Shown here piece after piece: positions 36,390-48,504 of a stretch of 64,000 nt of DNA. The translations under genes were made by a program, and so were the position numbers. The first letter of the stretch is position 1. Each line of letters opens with the position of its first letter. The DNA is taken from positions 3,038,001 to 3,102,000 of the forward strand of contig OU342634.1 of assembly GCA_910589415.1 (NCBI GenBank), written 5' to 3'. Source of the DNA: Malachius bipustulatus (lineage: Eukaryota > Arthropoda > Insecta > Coleoptera > Melyridae). The notes below the pieces were generated by a model. It was not told where the DNA came from. It saw only the letters and a list, made by a program, of their open reading frames with translations, and ran no database searches.

Positions 36390-38635
36390 CCCAAGAAACA
36401 TTTTAAGTAAGCCCGGAAGCCTATAATTTTTATAAAGGGTATATAAAGGTAACATTGGTTTTATTAAAATAATTTTTAGCAGAATAGTTTTATAACATCT
36501 TTATAAGATGACACCCAGTAACGGTTACCCAGATATTTATAAGAAGGTAACGTAAAGTTTCCTCGTACTTGCTTATAAATCCTAAGGTTTTCATTACCAG
36601 TAGTTATATAGCAAAGTTTTATAAATGTTTCCGTTACCAAGCTATATACCTTAAAGTCATTGAGTTATATAAGGTTCTTAGTGATTACCACTAGAAAACT
36701 TAATCTCATATTCAGTGTCATTTGGTACTTTTATATAACTTGATGAGTTAGAGCAAATTATAAACTTCTTATAGAACCAATGATTTTTTTATAAATCACT
36801 TTAAAGTAACGAGATAATCTGTTATAAATAAAATATTCTTAGAAATTACTTTAATATACCTAACTTAGGTTTTATTGTTTATTTTATAAGACACTATTCT
36901 AACCAACAAAACTAGTATGTGTTTTGTAAATTGAAGTTAATATACAAGAAAAATGTTAACAATAATAAACAATTGGCAAAAACATAAATATTCTAGTTCT
37001 TTTCATCGAAAAGTTTCTAAAAATCTAAAGAAAATTATAGAGCCTATTAACGAAAATGTCGCAGTTCTTAGAACGAATAAATTAAATAATGATGCTTCCA
37101 CCCTCGCACTTTGTTTTCTTCTCTTTTGTTTCATCCACATTCTAGGTCAGTGTCGAAGTCGGTATCATTATTTTTTAGCATGGCCTGCAATTCTATTTCT
37201 GCTGCTTCATATGTATAAAAATTTTCTCTTTTCTTGAGACAGTTTTGTCTTGTCCATCCGACATTTGATGGTTTTGAAGACCCATATCTTTCAACAGTTT
37301 TTCTAAAACTGCAAGTTTTTTCGTAGTTGGCCATGACAGTATATATTGTCACACTCCCAGGCCTCAGGCACTATAGATAACATGGGTATTTTGTGCCCTG
37401 GTTCAATTGTTTGAACTAATTTCTTATATCTGCTGCACTCTTAGCACACGCGTATAACCACTGAGAACTGAAAAGTAAAAACAGATGATTTTTATAGGTT
37501 AGGTTGATTCTTCTTGTTTAGTAGGTGCTATAAAAGGTTTGTACATTACTTCAGTGTTTATAAGGAGACTTCAAGGTTTATAACAACACCACAATTGATG
37601 TATGTTTTATAATATTACCATTGAATACATAAGGGTTTCCAAAATTACTTTTATATTTATAGCATCACTCGAATATTAATAAGCTTACTAAAATTGATAA
37701 AAAAGTGTTCGAAGTTATATAATATCACTTGTATGTTTATAGTGGTCAGGTTATAAATATTATGGTAATTACATGTCTATTTCTAAGAAGTCACAAATGC
37801 CGCCATTGGTATCAATTTGTTGAAACGATTTTGTATGTTTGAAAGCACAATTAAATGAATTGAACAAAATTCAAATGTAACTTTAGCAATAACCGTACCT
37901 ATATTTATTAGTGTAGGTATTTACATTTGAAAGTTTTTGTTCAAAAATTAAAATTATTTATTTTGATGAAAAAAATGAATAATGAAAAAACTAATTACTG
38001 AATATTTTTGTGGCCCTTCGTGTTTTTCAAAGTAAAACTCCTACTTTCACATAAAATCTGAGGTTGCAACAAACATTTTGGTCTTATTAACCAAGAAAAC
38101 ATAATTATTCCTACATGAGCACTTACCAATTATAATATGGACGTTACCTTCTTCCTCCTTATTAAAATCACAATACATCATCTTCGATGCTAGGTACACA
38201 ACAGGAACACTATACACCTACACTTGGCTTGGAAAGAATAAAAATATATTCATTTGTCATCTGTTCATGAAAGCAAGAAAAGGACACACATATAGCATAT
38301 AGTTGCAACCGAAACATTTCGGTAGCCTTTATAAATAATGTTTATAAGGGTAACAGTAAAGTAATTTTGAATTCCCTAATACCTTTCAAAGTTTATAGCA
38401 AGTTTTATACTGGTAACAGTTGTGTTTCTGTAACCTATATTATAAAACTTAAGGTTATATAATATTACCAAAAACAAGTAACGGTGACCGTTATAAGATT
38501 CTCCATTTAAGCTCTTTAAGGGGTTTATAAGAGTCATAGGTAAGTCGCAGGTACTAGGTAATAAAACTTAAAGGCATATAGTCTTGTACCCGAAACCATT
38601 TGGTTACAATTATAAAACTCAAAATGTTTCTTGGG
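36390..38635. mobile_element. 2.2 kb element with dense subterminal TTATAA/GTAAC motifs
   Basis: CCCAAGAAACATTTT at 36390-36404 is repeated inverted at 38621-38635, extending to about 19 bases with one mismatch. Roughly 600 bases inside each end are filled with irregular repeats of TTATAA beside GGTAAC or GTTACC, in both orientations. Such subterminal arrays are typical of transposase-binding regions in hAT- and P-like DNA transposons. The middle (36930-37360) has two opposed short frames (95 codons on plus, 73 on minus) without known domains, so I call it non-autonomous or unknown. No clear target duplication was found. Confidence 0.6.
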
Positions 38636-40359
38636 CATGTAGACCGTCCAAAGAAACTCGGGAGAGAAAAGGCTCTCTTCCCAACGGATCAGGCGAAGCA
38701 GACACACCAACGTACAAAAACAGAACCTGCCCGGAATTTACGATGCAGGAACTACTCACGGCAACAAACTCGATCAAGCTTGAAAAGGCACCAGGACCGG
38801 ATGGCATCACAGGGAGAACCCTGAAAACCGCCATTAAAATCAATCCAGAATACGTCCTGAGGGTGTATAACGCACTACTTAGAAAAGGAGACTTTCCAAA
38901 TCAATGGAAAGAGGCTAAGCTCGTACTTATCTGGAAGGGCAAGGGTGACCTAGAGAAACCGTCGTCGTACAGACCAATATGCCTCCTAAGCGTGGTTGGA
39001 AAGCTCTACGAGAGGCTGATCCTAGACTGACTCTCAGATGACTGACCTTTACACAGAAGATGCCCTTTCGGACGCCCAGTTCGGCTTTCGAAAGGGCAAA
39101 TCAATGATGGACGCTGTGAAGGCAGTAGTAGACGAGGCAGAAAAGGCCAAATATGGACACAGCGGAGTGCCGGGGCTGTGTGCGCTGATCACGCTGGACG
39201 TGAAAAACGCCTCTAACAGTTCCAAATAGAGTCACATAGATGAGGCATTGGCAGGAAAACATACCCCCCTCTAACTTAGGAAGGTGATAGGCAGACACTT
39301 CGATGATAGGTGCCTAAGAGAGGGCAAGAAAAAGATCAAAATAAACAGCGGCGTTCCACAGGGCTCAATCCTCGGACCAACCCTGTGGAACATAATGTAA
39401 GACGGTGTCCTTAAAATCAGAATGCCGCACGGAGTCCGATTGGTGGCCTTTGCTGACGACCTGGCGGTACTAGTAAGCGGAGCAGCTATCCAACAAATAG
39501 CAGCCAGAGGTAACGAGCCATAGACAAAGTACCGAAGTGGAATTTTCGGTGTGTGGAGTGGTGATAAAAGCGAGGAAATCCTTGAAATGCCTGGGAATTA
39601 CCTAGGACGAAAAAATTATCTTCGGCCTCCAGGTGGAGAATGCAGTGAGAAAGGCACATAAAACCCTGTCCGCGATGAGCGGGTTCATGCCAACTGTCGG
39701 CGGACCTGCCCTTGAAAAGAGGAACTTCTCAGTGTGGTAGCACATTCCACACTACTATAGGGCGCCGACCTGGTGTGGTGCGGCGCGGATAAGCAAATAC
39801 AAACACATGCTGGCGGGAGTCCAGAGGCAGGCCCTCATTAGAGTCACATCCGCATATAGGACGGTCTCCACCGAGGCACTACAGGTGGTGTCCGGAGTGC
39901 TCCCGATAGAGGAAATGATTCGGATGAGAAGCGATAGCTTCAGGTCAAGGAGCCAGGAAAGAGAAGAAACAAAGAAACAGTCGAGGCGGGAGGCTATTAA
40001 TAGATGGCAGACGAGTTGGTCTCAAAGCCAGAAGGGAGAGTGGACCAGCGTACTTATACCCCAAATAGATAAGTGGCTAAATAGAATGGTTGAAACGCAA
40101 TACAAGTGGACGCAAATCAGTAAATTTCTAAGCCTCGTCATGAAAACAACCAAATGTGATGAGGAAAAACGACTATGGCCGCGATACACACAACGACCCG
40201 ATCAGGAAGGAACCGCTACGAAGGGCATGCCGTGGTCGGGTCAGAAGACGGGGGGGGGGGGGGGGGGGGGTTAGCCGGTAAAAGTCCGGCACTACCCAGA
40301 GTGGGAAGAACCATGCTCTGGGTGTCCATGAGGTTTCCCCCCTCCCAAAAAAAGTCAGG
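38636..40359 (+). pseudogene. R1-like LINE, RT to 3' tail, internally deleted
   Basis: The best preserved LINE copy. Frame 38584-39030 gives MQELLTATNSIKLEKAPGPD, FPNQWKEAKLVLIWKGKGD and SSYRPICLLSVVGKLYERL. Then, after an in-frame stop, QFGFRKGKSMMDAVKAVVDE, LITLDVKNAS and SGVPQGSILGPTLWNIM, a stop, and VAFADDLAVLVSG with an intact catalytic ADD. A deletion follows near 39500-39600. Frame 39807-40274 is the thumb and C-terminal region (VQRQALIRVTSAYRTVSTEA), but the zinc motif is lost by another deletion near 40090. The 3' UTR has 21 consecutive G (40250-40270), a GCCGG/CCGGC hairpin (40274-40290), seven A and GTCAGG. The element's protein would nick target DNA and reverse-transcribe its RNA. 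This copy cannot. Confidence 0.88.
40250..40270 (+). repeat. Run of 21 G in a LINE 3' UTR
   Basis: Twenty-one consecutive G precede the conserved TTAGCCGG hairpin of the LINE tail. The related copy at 28630-28645 has only GGAGGGATTTTTAGCCGG, so the run is an expansion or is prone to sequencing error. Confidence 0.85.
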
Positions 40360-40491
40360 TACAGCAGGACCATCTACTGGTGGAACGCAGAAAACGTCAA
40401 CCCAGCTTTTATTTTTTAAAATATTTAAATATAAGAAATTTTTTATTTTATATTTTTGTAAATAGATTTTTTTTGTTAAAATACCTATATA

Positions 40492-41235
40492 CAGTGCTTC
40501 CCAAAAGTAACGGATAAATTCGATAAAACGGAGAGGGCTGTTTTTTTGAAAAAATAAAAAACAGGTCGATTTTGTTTTTGAGTTGTTCAACTTTTGACAT
40601 AATATTTGGGTATACAGGGTGATGCGCGAAAAAGTGGTGACGTCATCGGCATTTTTTTAAATGGCAACCCTTATTTTTTATTCCATTTTTTGATACTTAA
40701 TTTAATTGCCAGTATGGTAATGTAATCAATTTGTAACCTTAAATAAGGAAATTTCTGAGAAACAGCTTGTGAGTCGAAATTGTGCACTTTTTACTGATGT
40801 GAAAATCGGAACATTAGCGATAAAAATAAAAAAATATCAAATAAAAATTACTGTTTCCATGGTAATTTTATAAGATCTGTCTATTAAATTAAGTCTATCA
40901 AATTGAATCTGTTAAATTAAATTAAATTAAATCTATTAAATCTGTGGAAATTAAGTTATTTTCTCCGAAATTTCCTTTATAAACGTTACAAAATGATGAC
41001 ATTACCGTATTGGCAATTGGATGAATTGGCAATATTGGCAAATAATAAAAAATAAGGGTTGCCATTTAAAAAAATGCCGATGACGTCACCACTTTTTCGT
41101 GCATCACCCTGTATACCCAAATATTATGTCAAAAGTTGAACAACTCAAAAACAAAATCGACCTGTTTTTTTATTTTTTCAAAAAAACAGCCCTCTCCGTT
41201 TTATCGAATTTATCCGTTACTTTTGGGAAGCACTG
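40492..41235. mobile_element. Palindromic MITE (CAGTGCTTCCC tips), split by an insertion
   Basis: TA at 40490-40491 and 41236-41237 flanks arms 40492-40614 and 41112-41235, which are almost perfect inverted copies (CAGTGCTTCCCAAAAGTAAC...). Without the insertion between them, the element would be a palindrome of about 245 bases. Confidence 0.88.
40615..41111. mobile_element. MITE inserted at the centre of another MITE
   Basis: Tips CAGGGTGATGCGCGAAAAAG and the inverted partner flank 497 bases, with TA on each side. Arms of roughly 70 bases share GTGACGTCATCGGC. The flanking sequence GGGTATA...TATACCC shows that it entered the TA at the axis of symmetry of the outer palindrome. Confidence 0.85.
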
Positions 41236-42962
41236 TATATTGTTTATTTATGACTCCCTAAAGCTCATGTTGAGGCCCCAATTTCTGGGTCGATCTGGAT
41301 TCTTTGCAAAATCACTTGGTAATCCTCTGCATAATTTTCGCGCGTCCTATGAGGGAGATTTTTCCACGTGATCTCTCCAACTTGCACTTCAGAAACTGTC
41401 CCCTTGCGTTGAACAAGGACGTTGAAGTTATACAGGATATTTTCAATAAAAAGGTCGTTGAGACTTAAGTATTTCTGATTTTATCTCGAGAAAATAATTC
41501 CTCTTTCAGCTTTTTAATAATTTAAGGTATTCCATAAAGAAACTTTAACGTACTATTCGATTCGATACTATTCGAATTCGATTTTTTCAGTCAATTTAAA
41601 CATATAATAATATACAGGTTGACCGTTAAAATAACGAAGTAGGGGTCGAGTCAACTTCCGGTATTTGCGGAAATGCGGCCATCTTGGAAATATTATCATT
41701 CGATTTACCGTTAAGACTTCTGTCTAAAAAATGTATTAAGGCTCTAGGACCAATAGTTCCCAAGATAGGACACCAGACATCTGGTACATTTATTTACCAG
41801 TTCTCGTGAATTATTGATTATGCTTTTTAAAAATAGAAAAGAATGTTTGGATTTTGAAGTTTGCATGTGATTTTCCAATCAACAATAGTTAAAATCTTGC
41901 AAATTTCAAAGTAAAATATCTGAGGACATGCTGACTTGGTTTTATTGAGTTGAAAGTAAGATAAGGACAGAGATGATTGCAATATTGTTATTAATGTTAA
42001 TAATGTCTGTCGAGGGTAGAGAAGTGACTGAATGGCCGACCTCTCAGTATAAATAAGCGGCGGGTCAGCAGTTAGAGATAAGCCGTGCGTTATTTAACAG
42101 TTCATCAAGGAGAGCTGGCCGATTGATTGGCGCTCATTCTATTTATTTATGTGGTAATCACAAGCTCCAGCTCTGATAACTGTAGTGCTAATCAACCGGC
42201 TACAAATTGCTCTCTTCGCTTGTTAGTAGTTGTGGAGATGTTCTCAAAATTATAGAACCACAGATTTAAATCAATTTTCAAGTAGGTACCACAGTGTTTC
42301 TTTTAATATGTTGGAAGATTTTTTAATTGACTTCAGTATATTATTTCGATTTTATGTCAGACTTAGATCCTTTTTTATTTTAAAACAACCGATAAGAGTA
42401 TAACACTAACTTATTCTTTTGTAATAATAAGCATTCGTTAACATTTTTAAAATGCTTATACTTAGGTATTCTTATAAGAAAATAGTAGAAAAAAAATGTT
42501 GGTCGCAGAAATTCTGTTAGCGTCATAAGTCAACAGATTGGCAGTTTTTGGAATGCTTATCCAAGATCCTCGTATTTATGTCATTGAAGCTAATTAGTGA
42601 GTGATAGTATTCTAGTATTACAAATCAATTTTCTAGTTTCTTGATTCTTCTACCTAGGATTGGGTACAGTGGCCAAAAAGAAACTTGGAGGGATTGTAGC
42701 GATACCTACAAGAAAACAAGCGTCGATCTAAAATTATTATGTATAATTTATTTGAACACGGTGTCCCTCCACAAATTGACGTAACAACTCTTGAGAACTT
42801 TGTTGAGGGGTCATCAAGGAGTCACTAAAAAATAATTCAAGCACTTTGCAGACCAACCTTATGATGGTTTATGCACTTTGCAGACCAACCTTACTGTCCC
42901 TGACTTGGCTGACTTTTAACCTCGGAATCTGCATTGCTACTTTCGCTACTTTCTTGCACTTC
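41236..42962. other. No gene recognised
   Basis: A lone tip-like TATACAGGTTGACCGTTAAA occurs at about 41611. TATAAATAAG at 42048-42057 is followed by GTCAGCAGTTAG, a weak TATA-initiator pair. 42660-42960 may include the 3' part of the gypsy element that follows, but no LTR could be defined. Confidence 0.35.
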
Positions 42963-44425
42963 CTAGAGCTTCATTTTATCTACGGAACCAACACCTTTAT
43001 ACTTCTTTTCTGATCTTACTGACCCAGGCGAGTCCTCAATCAAATACCTGTCGTGGGGAAGAACTTTGGTGATGACATAAGGGCCGTTGTACTTGGGAAG
43101 GAGCTTTCTACTTTTCCCTTCGTTGTTTGCAATCATGCGTTTACTCATCACGTGATCACCGAGCTTATATTTTTTGGCTTTCAATCTTTTCAAATCGTAA
43201 GCTATCTTTTGTTTTCTTTGTTCGGTGATCACTCTGTCTGCCGCGTTCTCCCGTATTTCCTGGAGATTGGAAAGTATAGCGACAGGCTGCACTTCTGCCG
43301 TCAAGAAACCGTCCATTTTAGACCGGGGCACATAGCCGTTCATGGGGCGTCTTGCCGGTAGTTTTATTGACACTACTATTCAAGACCCAGCGAAAAGATG
43401 CAACTTTGTCATCCCAGTGCTCTTCATCTTCCGCAGTTGTAAGAAGAGCAGAGAGTATAGTCCGATTGTATCGTTTTACCTGACAGTTTGCCCTGGGTGC
43501 TGCAGTGGTATTGAAGACTACCTTCGTCTAGCTATTCGTCTGCAATATTCAGGGAACTTCTTGCTCGGACAGCAACTTCCTCTATCGCAAACTAGTCTAT
43601 TGGGGACCCCGAAAGTTTCGATTATCGCTTCCATGAAATTAATAACGGGCCCAACTTTACTACTCTGCACCGCTTTCATAAAGACATACTTCGTAAAACC
43701 GTCAACAGCAACAATAAGATAGGTAATTTATTTTTTACTTTTCACAAACGGTCCCAGATGATCAATGTGAAAAGTAATGGTACAGATCCTTTGGGTATTG
43801 GATGTAAATACCCCTCTTTCTTTCCACCTGCTTCCTTGTTAAATAAGCATTCTAAACAGAAGATATAGCTGTTAGTATATTTCTTCATTATTTGTGGGAA
43901 CCAATAGTGTCGCTTGATCATATTCAACGTTTTCTCTACTGAAAAATGGCCCGCTTACCAGAAAAGTTTATATTCCTTGTGTAACATTTTCTCTTCTTTA
44001 TCTTCTGGTGTCCTTTTGAGAAGTTCACGAACATACTTATTGCATCTCTCATCTTTAAGTTGGGCAGCAAGTATCCAATCATCTTCTGTAATATTAATAG
44101 TGAGTACCTCGATCTCTTCGGGGAGAACGTCTCTAACTCGTATGAGTGGTACATCTGCTCGTGCTTGGTAGTTTGCCGACTATAATACAAGACAGGTTTA
44201 ATTGAATTATCCCCTTGTTTTTGTAAAAATATGGCTCCGATTCCCCATTTACTGGCATCAGTATGAACTTCAGTGGCTAAATATGTGGCTAAAATTGGTG
44301 TGGTTACCAGTTTTTGTTTGAGGGTCTCGAAGGCTTTTTATTGCGATTCTTCCCATACAAACAGTGAATCTTTCTTTGTAAGGGACATGAGGGGCTTTGC
44401 ACTAAGCGCGAAATTTTGTATGTAC
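42963..44425 (-). pseudogene. Ty3/gypsy pol remnant (RT end, RNase H, integrase)
   Basis: Read on the minus strand from 44425, frames in changing phase give KYIQNFALSAKPLMSLTKKD (RT thumb), TDASKWGIGAIFLQKQG and SIKPVLYYSRQTTKHEQMY (RNase H), the integrase zinc region (IKRHYWFPQIMKKY...CLEC), IDHLGPF and FTKYVFMKAVQSSKV with VCDRGS (first two integrase acidic residues), and finally the C-terminal domain in an open frame 43373-42963 (KYKLGDHVMSKRM, KLLPKYNGPYVITKVLP). The order matches Ty3/gypsy pol. At least four frameshifts or stops prevent expression. The element resembles, but is not identical to, the gypsy copy at 60739-64000. The third catalytic Glu region is not readable with certainty. 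Confidence 0.85.
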
Positions 44426-44429
44426 TTCC

Positions 44430-44493
44430 GGCCCAGTGCACGAGTCGCCCGGTCGACGGCAGTGGAAGAAGCGGGCGACTCGTGCACTGGGCC
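44430..44493. repeat. GC-rich perfect 22-bp stem-loop
   Basis: GGCCCAGTGCACGAGTCGCC... at 44430-44451 is exactly complementary to 44472-44493, with a 20-base loop. It interrupts the gypsy pol at the RT thumb (between an unrelated upstream frame and KYIQNF) and differs sharply in composition from its surroundings. Confidence 0.9.
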
Positions 44494-44625
44494 AGAGGCG
44501 GCTTCAGTCGCCTTCAATCCGTGTTTGTAAAAAAAATTTATCGACATTTGAAAGAAGAGGCCGTAATGTCTATCTAAAGAAAACAAATTCTCAAAATGCT
44601 TCAATTTTTCAATTCGACAGTTCAA

Positions 44626-47600
44626 AAAAGAACTCTCTGAAATAAGAAATCTCGATTTTTCAGTTTTTTCAGGATATTACAGCAACGCCGGAAGTTATTC
44701 TAAATTTTGTTCCAGATTCGTAATATCAATATCAGTTCATTTTAAATGACATCCTGAATGGTAAATTCCGAGGTAAATGCACTTTCAAATAGTAAATAAA
44801 CGGTGAATGTACCTATTGTTTCTCTTTCAACAATAACTTCACATGCTTTATTTTTTGATGGTAATGCCAACTTGACCGTCAAGTTAGAATTACTACGGGT
44901 TATACTTTTTTTTAACGAAGCGCAATATTTTTTCACGGCAAATATACGACCAAAAATACACTTTATGGACTACATATTTAGAAATCCACTAACGTAAATT
45001 TCTGGAGGTGGTATTTCGGAGGGGTTATTAAAAAAAAAACGCCACAATTCGTTTGTTTTTACAATAAATTTAAAACAAACAAAAACTCGAACAAAACGAC
45101 AATTAATGCAAGTGTTAAATATAAAAAAATCGAAAGTAGTAATGGTAACTTTTAGGGCTGTGACGGTTAACCGATTGGGATTTTTTACTTAATTTGTCAA
45201 ATCCCCTCCTTGTGCGGCTTGTGCCCTTCTCTTATTATTCGACAGACAATTTGAAATTTCCAGCAATAAACTTAAATCAAAATAACAACAATAAGTGGAA
45301 ATGGCACATGTCCGTGTAATTTTCTTAAAATTTTAGGGTAAACCCCGAAAAATGATCAAACGACCTGTCCACCGGGTTCCTATAGTTCTGGTCATCTTCA
45401 ACTGAAAAAAAATTTAATTTCAAAATTTAGTCACCATCGAATTGTGCAAAGTTCATGGAAACGTGTAATGCGCATGCGCGTATTGCTTGATTATCGGCGC
45501 TTTAGCAACGACGTGACAATCGAACCTACGTATGCGCGTATTACGTTTTCATAACATTCGTATAAAATTCGCATAAAACTCGGGCTTATTGAATATAAAA
45601 GTTGATTTTTTTGCAAGGAGATGGAGGGAAACTGATAAGAGAACGTGATATGTCGAATAAAAAAATTACTAATTATCTTTCTAAAATTTACTAATTATCT
45701 TTATTTTTACTTCTGGGGTAAAGTATTTTCTATTGTAATTTTAGTTTGTGCTATTATTTGAGGCGTTTTCCCATTTCAATTTCACTATGGCAATCACACT
45801 AATTTAATATTTGATAATAATAATAATCTCCTGCCTAACCTAATAACCTAAAAGATTGATATATGTGTAAGTACACAGATTACACTTTTTTAATCTGCGG
45901 ATATAATACGTCAGGAAGTACCGACCAAACAGCTGACACTGCAAGAAGGTGTTTGGTTGGATATGGCGGCCACAACACATCCGTTATTCAAACCGATAAT
46001 ATGACGCACTGAATTAATAAAGAGTAAAACTATGACTGTCTGAATAACAAGAAGTATCTATTAGACTCGCTATTAGATGTTTCAAAATGGCATTTTACAT
46101 CGCGTTCAATAAAACTCTCAATTGACATTATAGTTATTCCCGATGTTTTACAATCGAATATTGTAGTTACCAAGAAATGTCAAATATATCATAATGTCAA
46201 TTGTCAATTGATATCAATTAATAACTACTAAATCAAAAACATTACTGAATTAATAATAATCATGAATTCTGTCAATCAGGAACTATGATGCAATTTAATG
46301 GAAATTGTTAAACAAATACATAATATTGCGTATGCCAGTCATTTCGATAATAACAGGTTTGTGATTTGGTTTTATACCTTTTCTCTCATGCTTGCATTAT
46401 TTTACATATCGAGTATACATATAGGTACCTTCTTAATAATTATTATTGTTCCACCATATAGCCACTACTTTTGACTAGTGGTTTATAAGACCGTGTTGTA
46501 ATGAAAAAAAAACAACACTGTTTTGACTTTTTATTTTCATTGCAGAACAGGTATGTGCAAAATTTCAATTTCAGGCTACGCAAATAGTTTTGTAATAATT
46601 GTCAACTTTCATATAAGGGGGTACATAGGTAAACGTTTTTTTCTACTCTTATTCAATAATATTCCAATTATTAGAGCTTTTTGGATTAATTCTGAAGGTT
46701 ATTATTCGTAGTTCAAACTACCCGGCTCTTATCCAATCACAGCTGCTAGAAATTTATAATACCCGCTCGTGGACCAATCAAAAGCTGTAAATTTGATAAA
46801 CAGAGCAAAACTGTGAATATAGGAACGATAACTGACATTTCTCAGAATCCACGCGTGCGCACAGTCGGTATTCCGTACTATAAGTTGTTCCAAACTGTAA
46901 AATAAATAAAGAAATATTTTGATTAAAATTTGTTTTTTTTACATAAAAAGAGTAGAAAAAGCATAGTACATATTACATTCCAGATTATGGTCATTATTCA
47001 CTTGATGATGACAGTGCCACTCGCTGTGAATAAAGGCTTCATAATCGCTCATATAATAATATACTATTTAGACAGCTTTTGAAAGAAATTTCATGTCTGA
47101 GATTGAATCTGTAAACACTCTAAACAACCAAAATATTTTTACAGTTTTTACAGATTTAATCAAAAAATTATAATTTATCCAAAGCCTGTCTAAATTACGT
47201 TTTCATTTGCTCACTGGCTAGATAATTACAACGGAACAGCATACAATAAAAAAAAACATAAAAAAATAAAAAAAAAGTTCAAAAGGTCAGTTAAACAGAA
47301 ATGCTTCTTGCCTGTGATGTAGAAATATTTCAAGCAGGTATGAATTTAGAGAACAGCTGCTGGACCTGTATACAATTTGTGGGTTAATTTTAGTAATTCT
47401 ATGAGGATAGGAACATAAAATCTAGACTTGGATTGGAATAACCTTCGACTTACTACTCATACAAAAGCATGCGTGTGCGTGTGATGTTTCATGCAGGGCT
47501 ATTAACATAATTATTTATGAAATAGGCTAGTAACTCGTAAACAATTGACAACAAGGGAATATTAAAAATATCTCTGTTTGTTTATTATACCAAACAGCAG

Positions 47601-48504
47601 GAGCAGCGAATTCCGAGGCGATTTCCTATAATACTATAATATAAAAAAAAAAAAAATAAAAAAAAAAAAAATATATACTATAATCCTATTTATCGACGAT
47701 ACAAAGAAATATTTTTTTCTTCTTTTTTCAAAAACATAAAAATTCACCACTGTTATAAAAAAAGCCATATGGCAAGCCATAATATGACATAATATTATGA
47801 CGTCATTCGAGGAAAAAAATCGAGAAAATAATAAAATATTGAAGCGAATGCCGATAATATGCCCATGCAAAAGGGTGAAAACGAGTGGTTGATGTACGAA
47901 GTCAGCTCTCTACAAATTTTCAATCACGAAAAAATCGAGGCAGTCTTATTATTTTAGAAAAAAGCAAATTGCTACCGCTGAAAAAATTTTAAAAAAGGTG
48001 GTGCATTAATTTTCGAATCCAGGAAACCTGAATATGTATAATAACCACGAAAATATGGACGATACGCGCTTTGAAGGCTGCTTTGCTCCAGTTCTGCCAA
48101 GTTGGAAGTGAATTCAGTGGTAGTTATGGTATGTCTCGTGGTATAGTCTTGTGGTATGGTCTCATGGCTTAATTAACTTTCTTAATTTTATTTGGCAAGT
48201 TAAACAGTATGTAGTATGTATAGAGAATAGCAATTGTAAAAGTTTTACATTCCTGCACATAAGTGGATATGAAAATATCCGTTCAGTTAATTAATACAGG
48301 AAAACATAGTGATTATTCGCAAGGCTCCATCCTCGGCTCCTCGCCCTATTTAAAATGGCAAAAGGTAGTTGAAAAATACACAAGACGAATTTATTGCAAA
48401 AACATTCAAAACAATGAAGGAGAAGAATTCCAAAAGAAACCATATATTAAGCGAAATTTCAAGCATGTAGTTAATGCAATTTCCATTATATACAGGGCGA
48501 GATA
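44626..48504. other. Long stretch without recognised genes
   Basis: An imperfect inverted pair (GAAACGTGTAATGCGCATGC near 45455 and TATGCGCGTATTACGTTTTC near 45532) encloses about 60 bases and may be a tiny fold-back element. A-rich low-complexity sequence occurs at 47641-47675. Other short frames have no domain. Confidence 0.35.

Noticed and set aside
42048..42075. TATAAATAAG with GTCAGCAGTT downstream as a promoter
   Set aside because: Single weak motif pair with no coding region or LTR structure around it.
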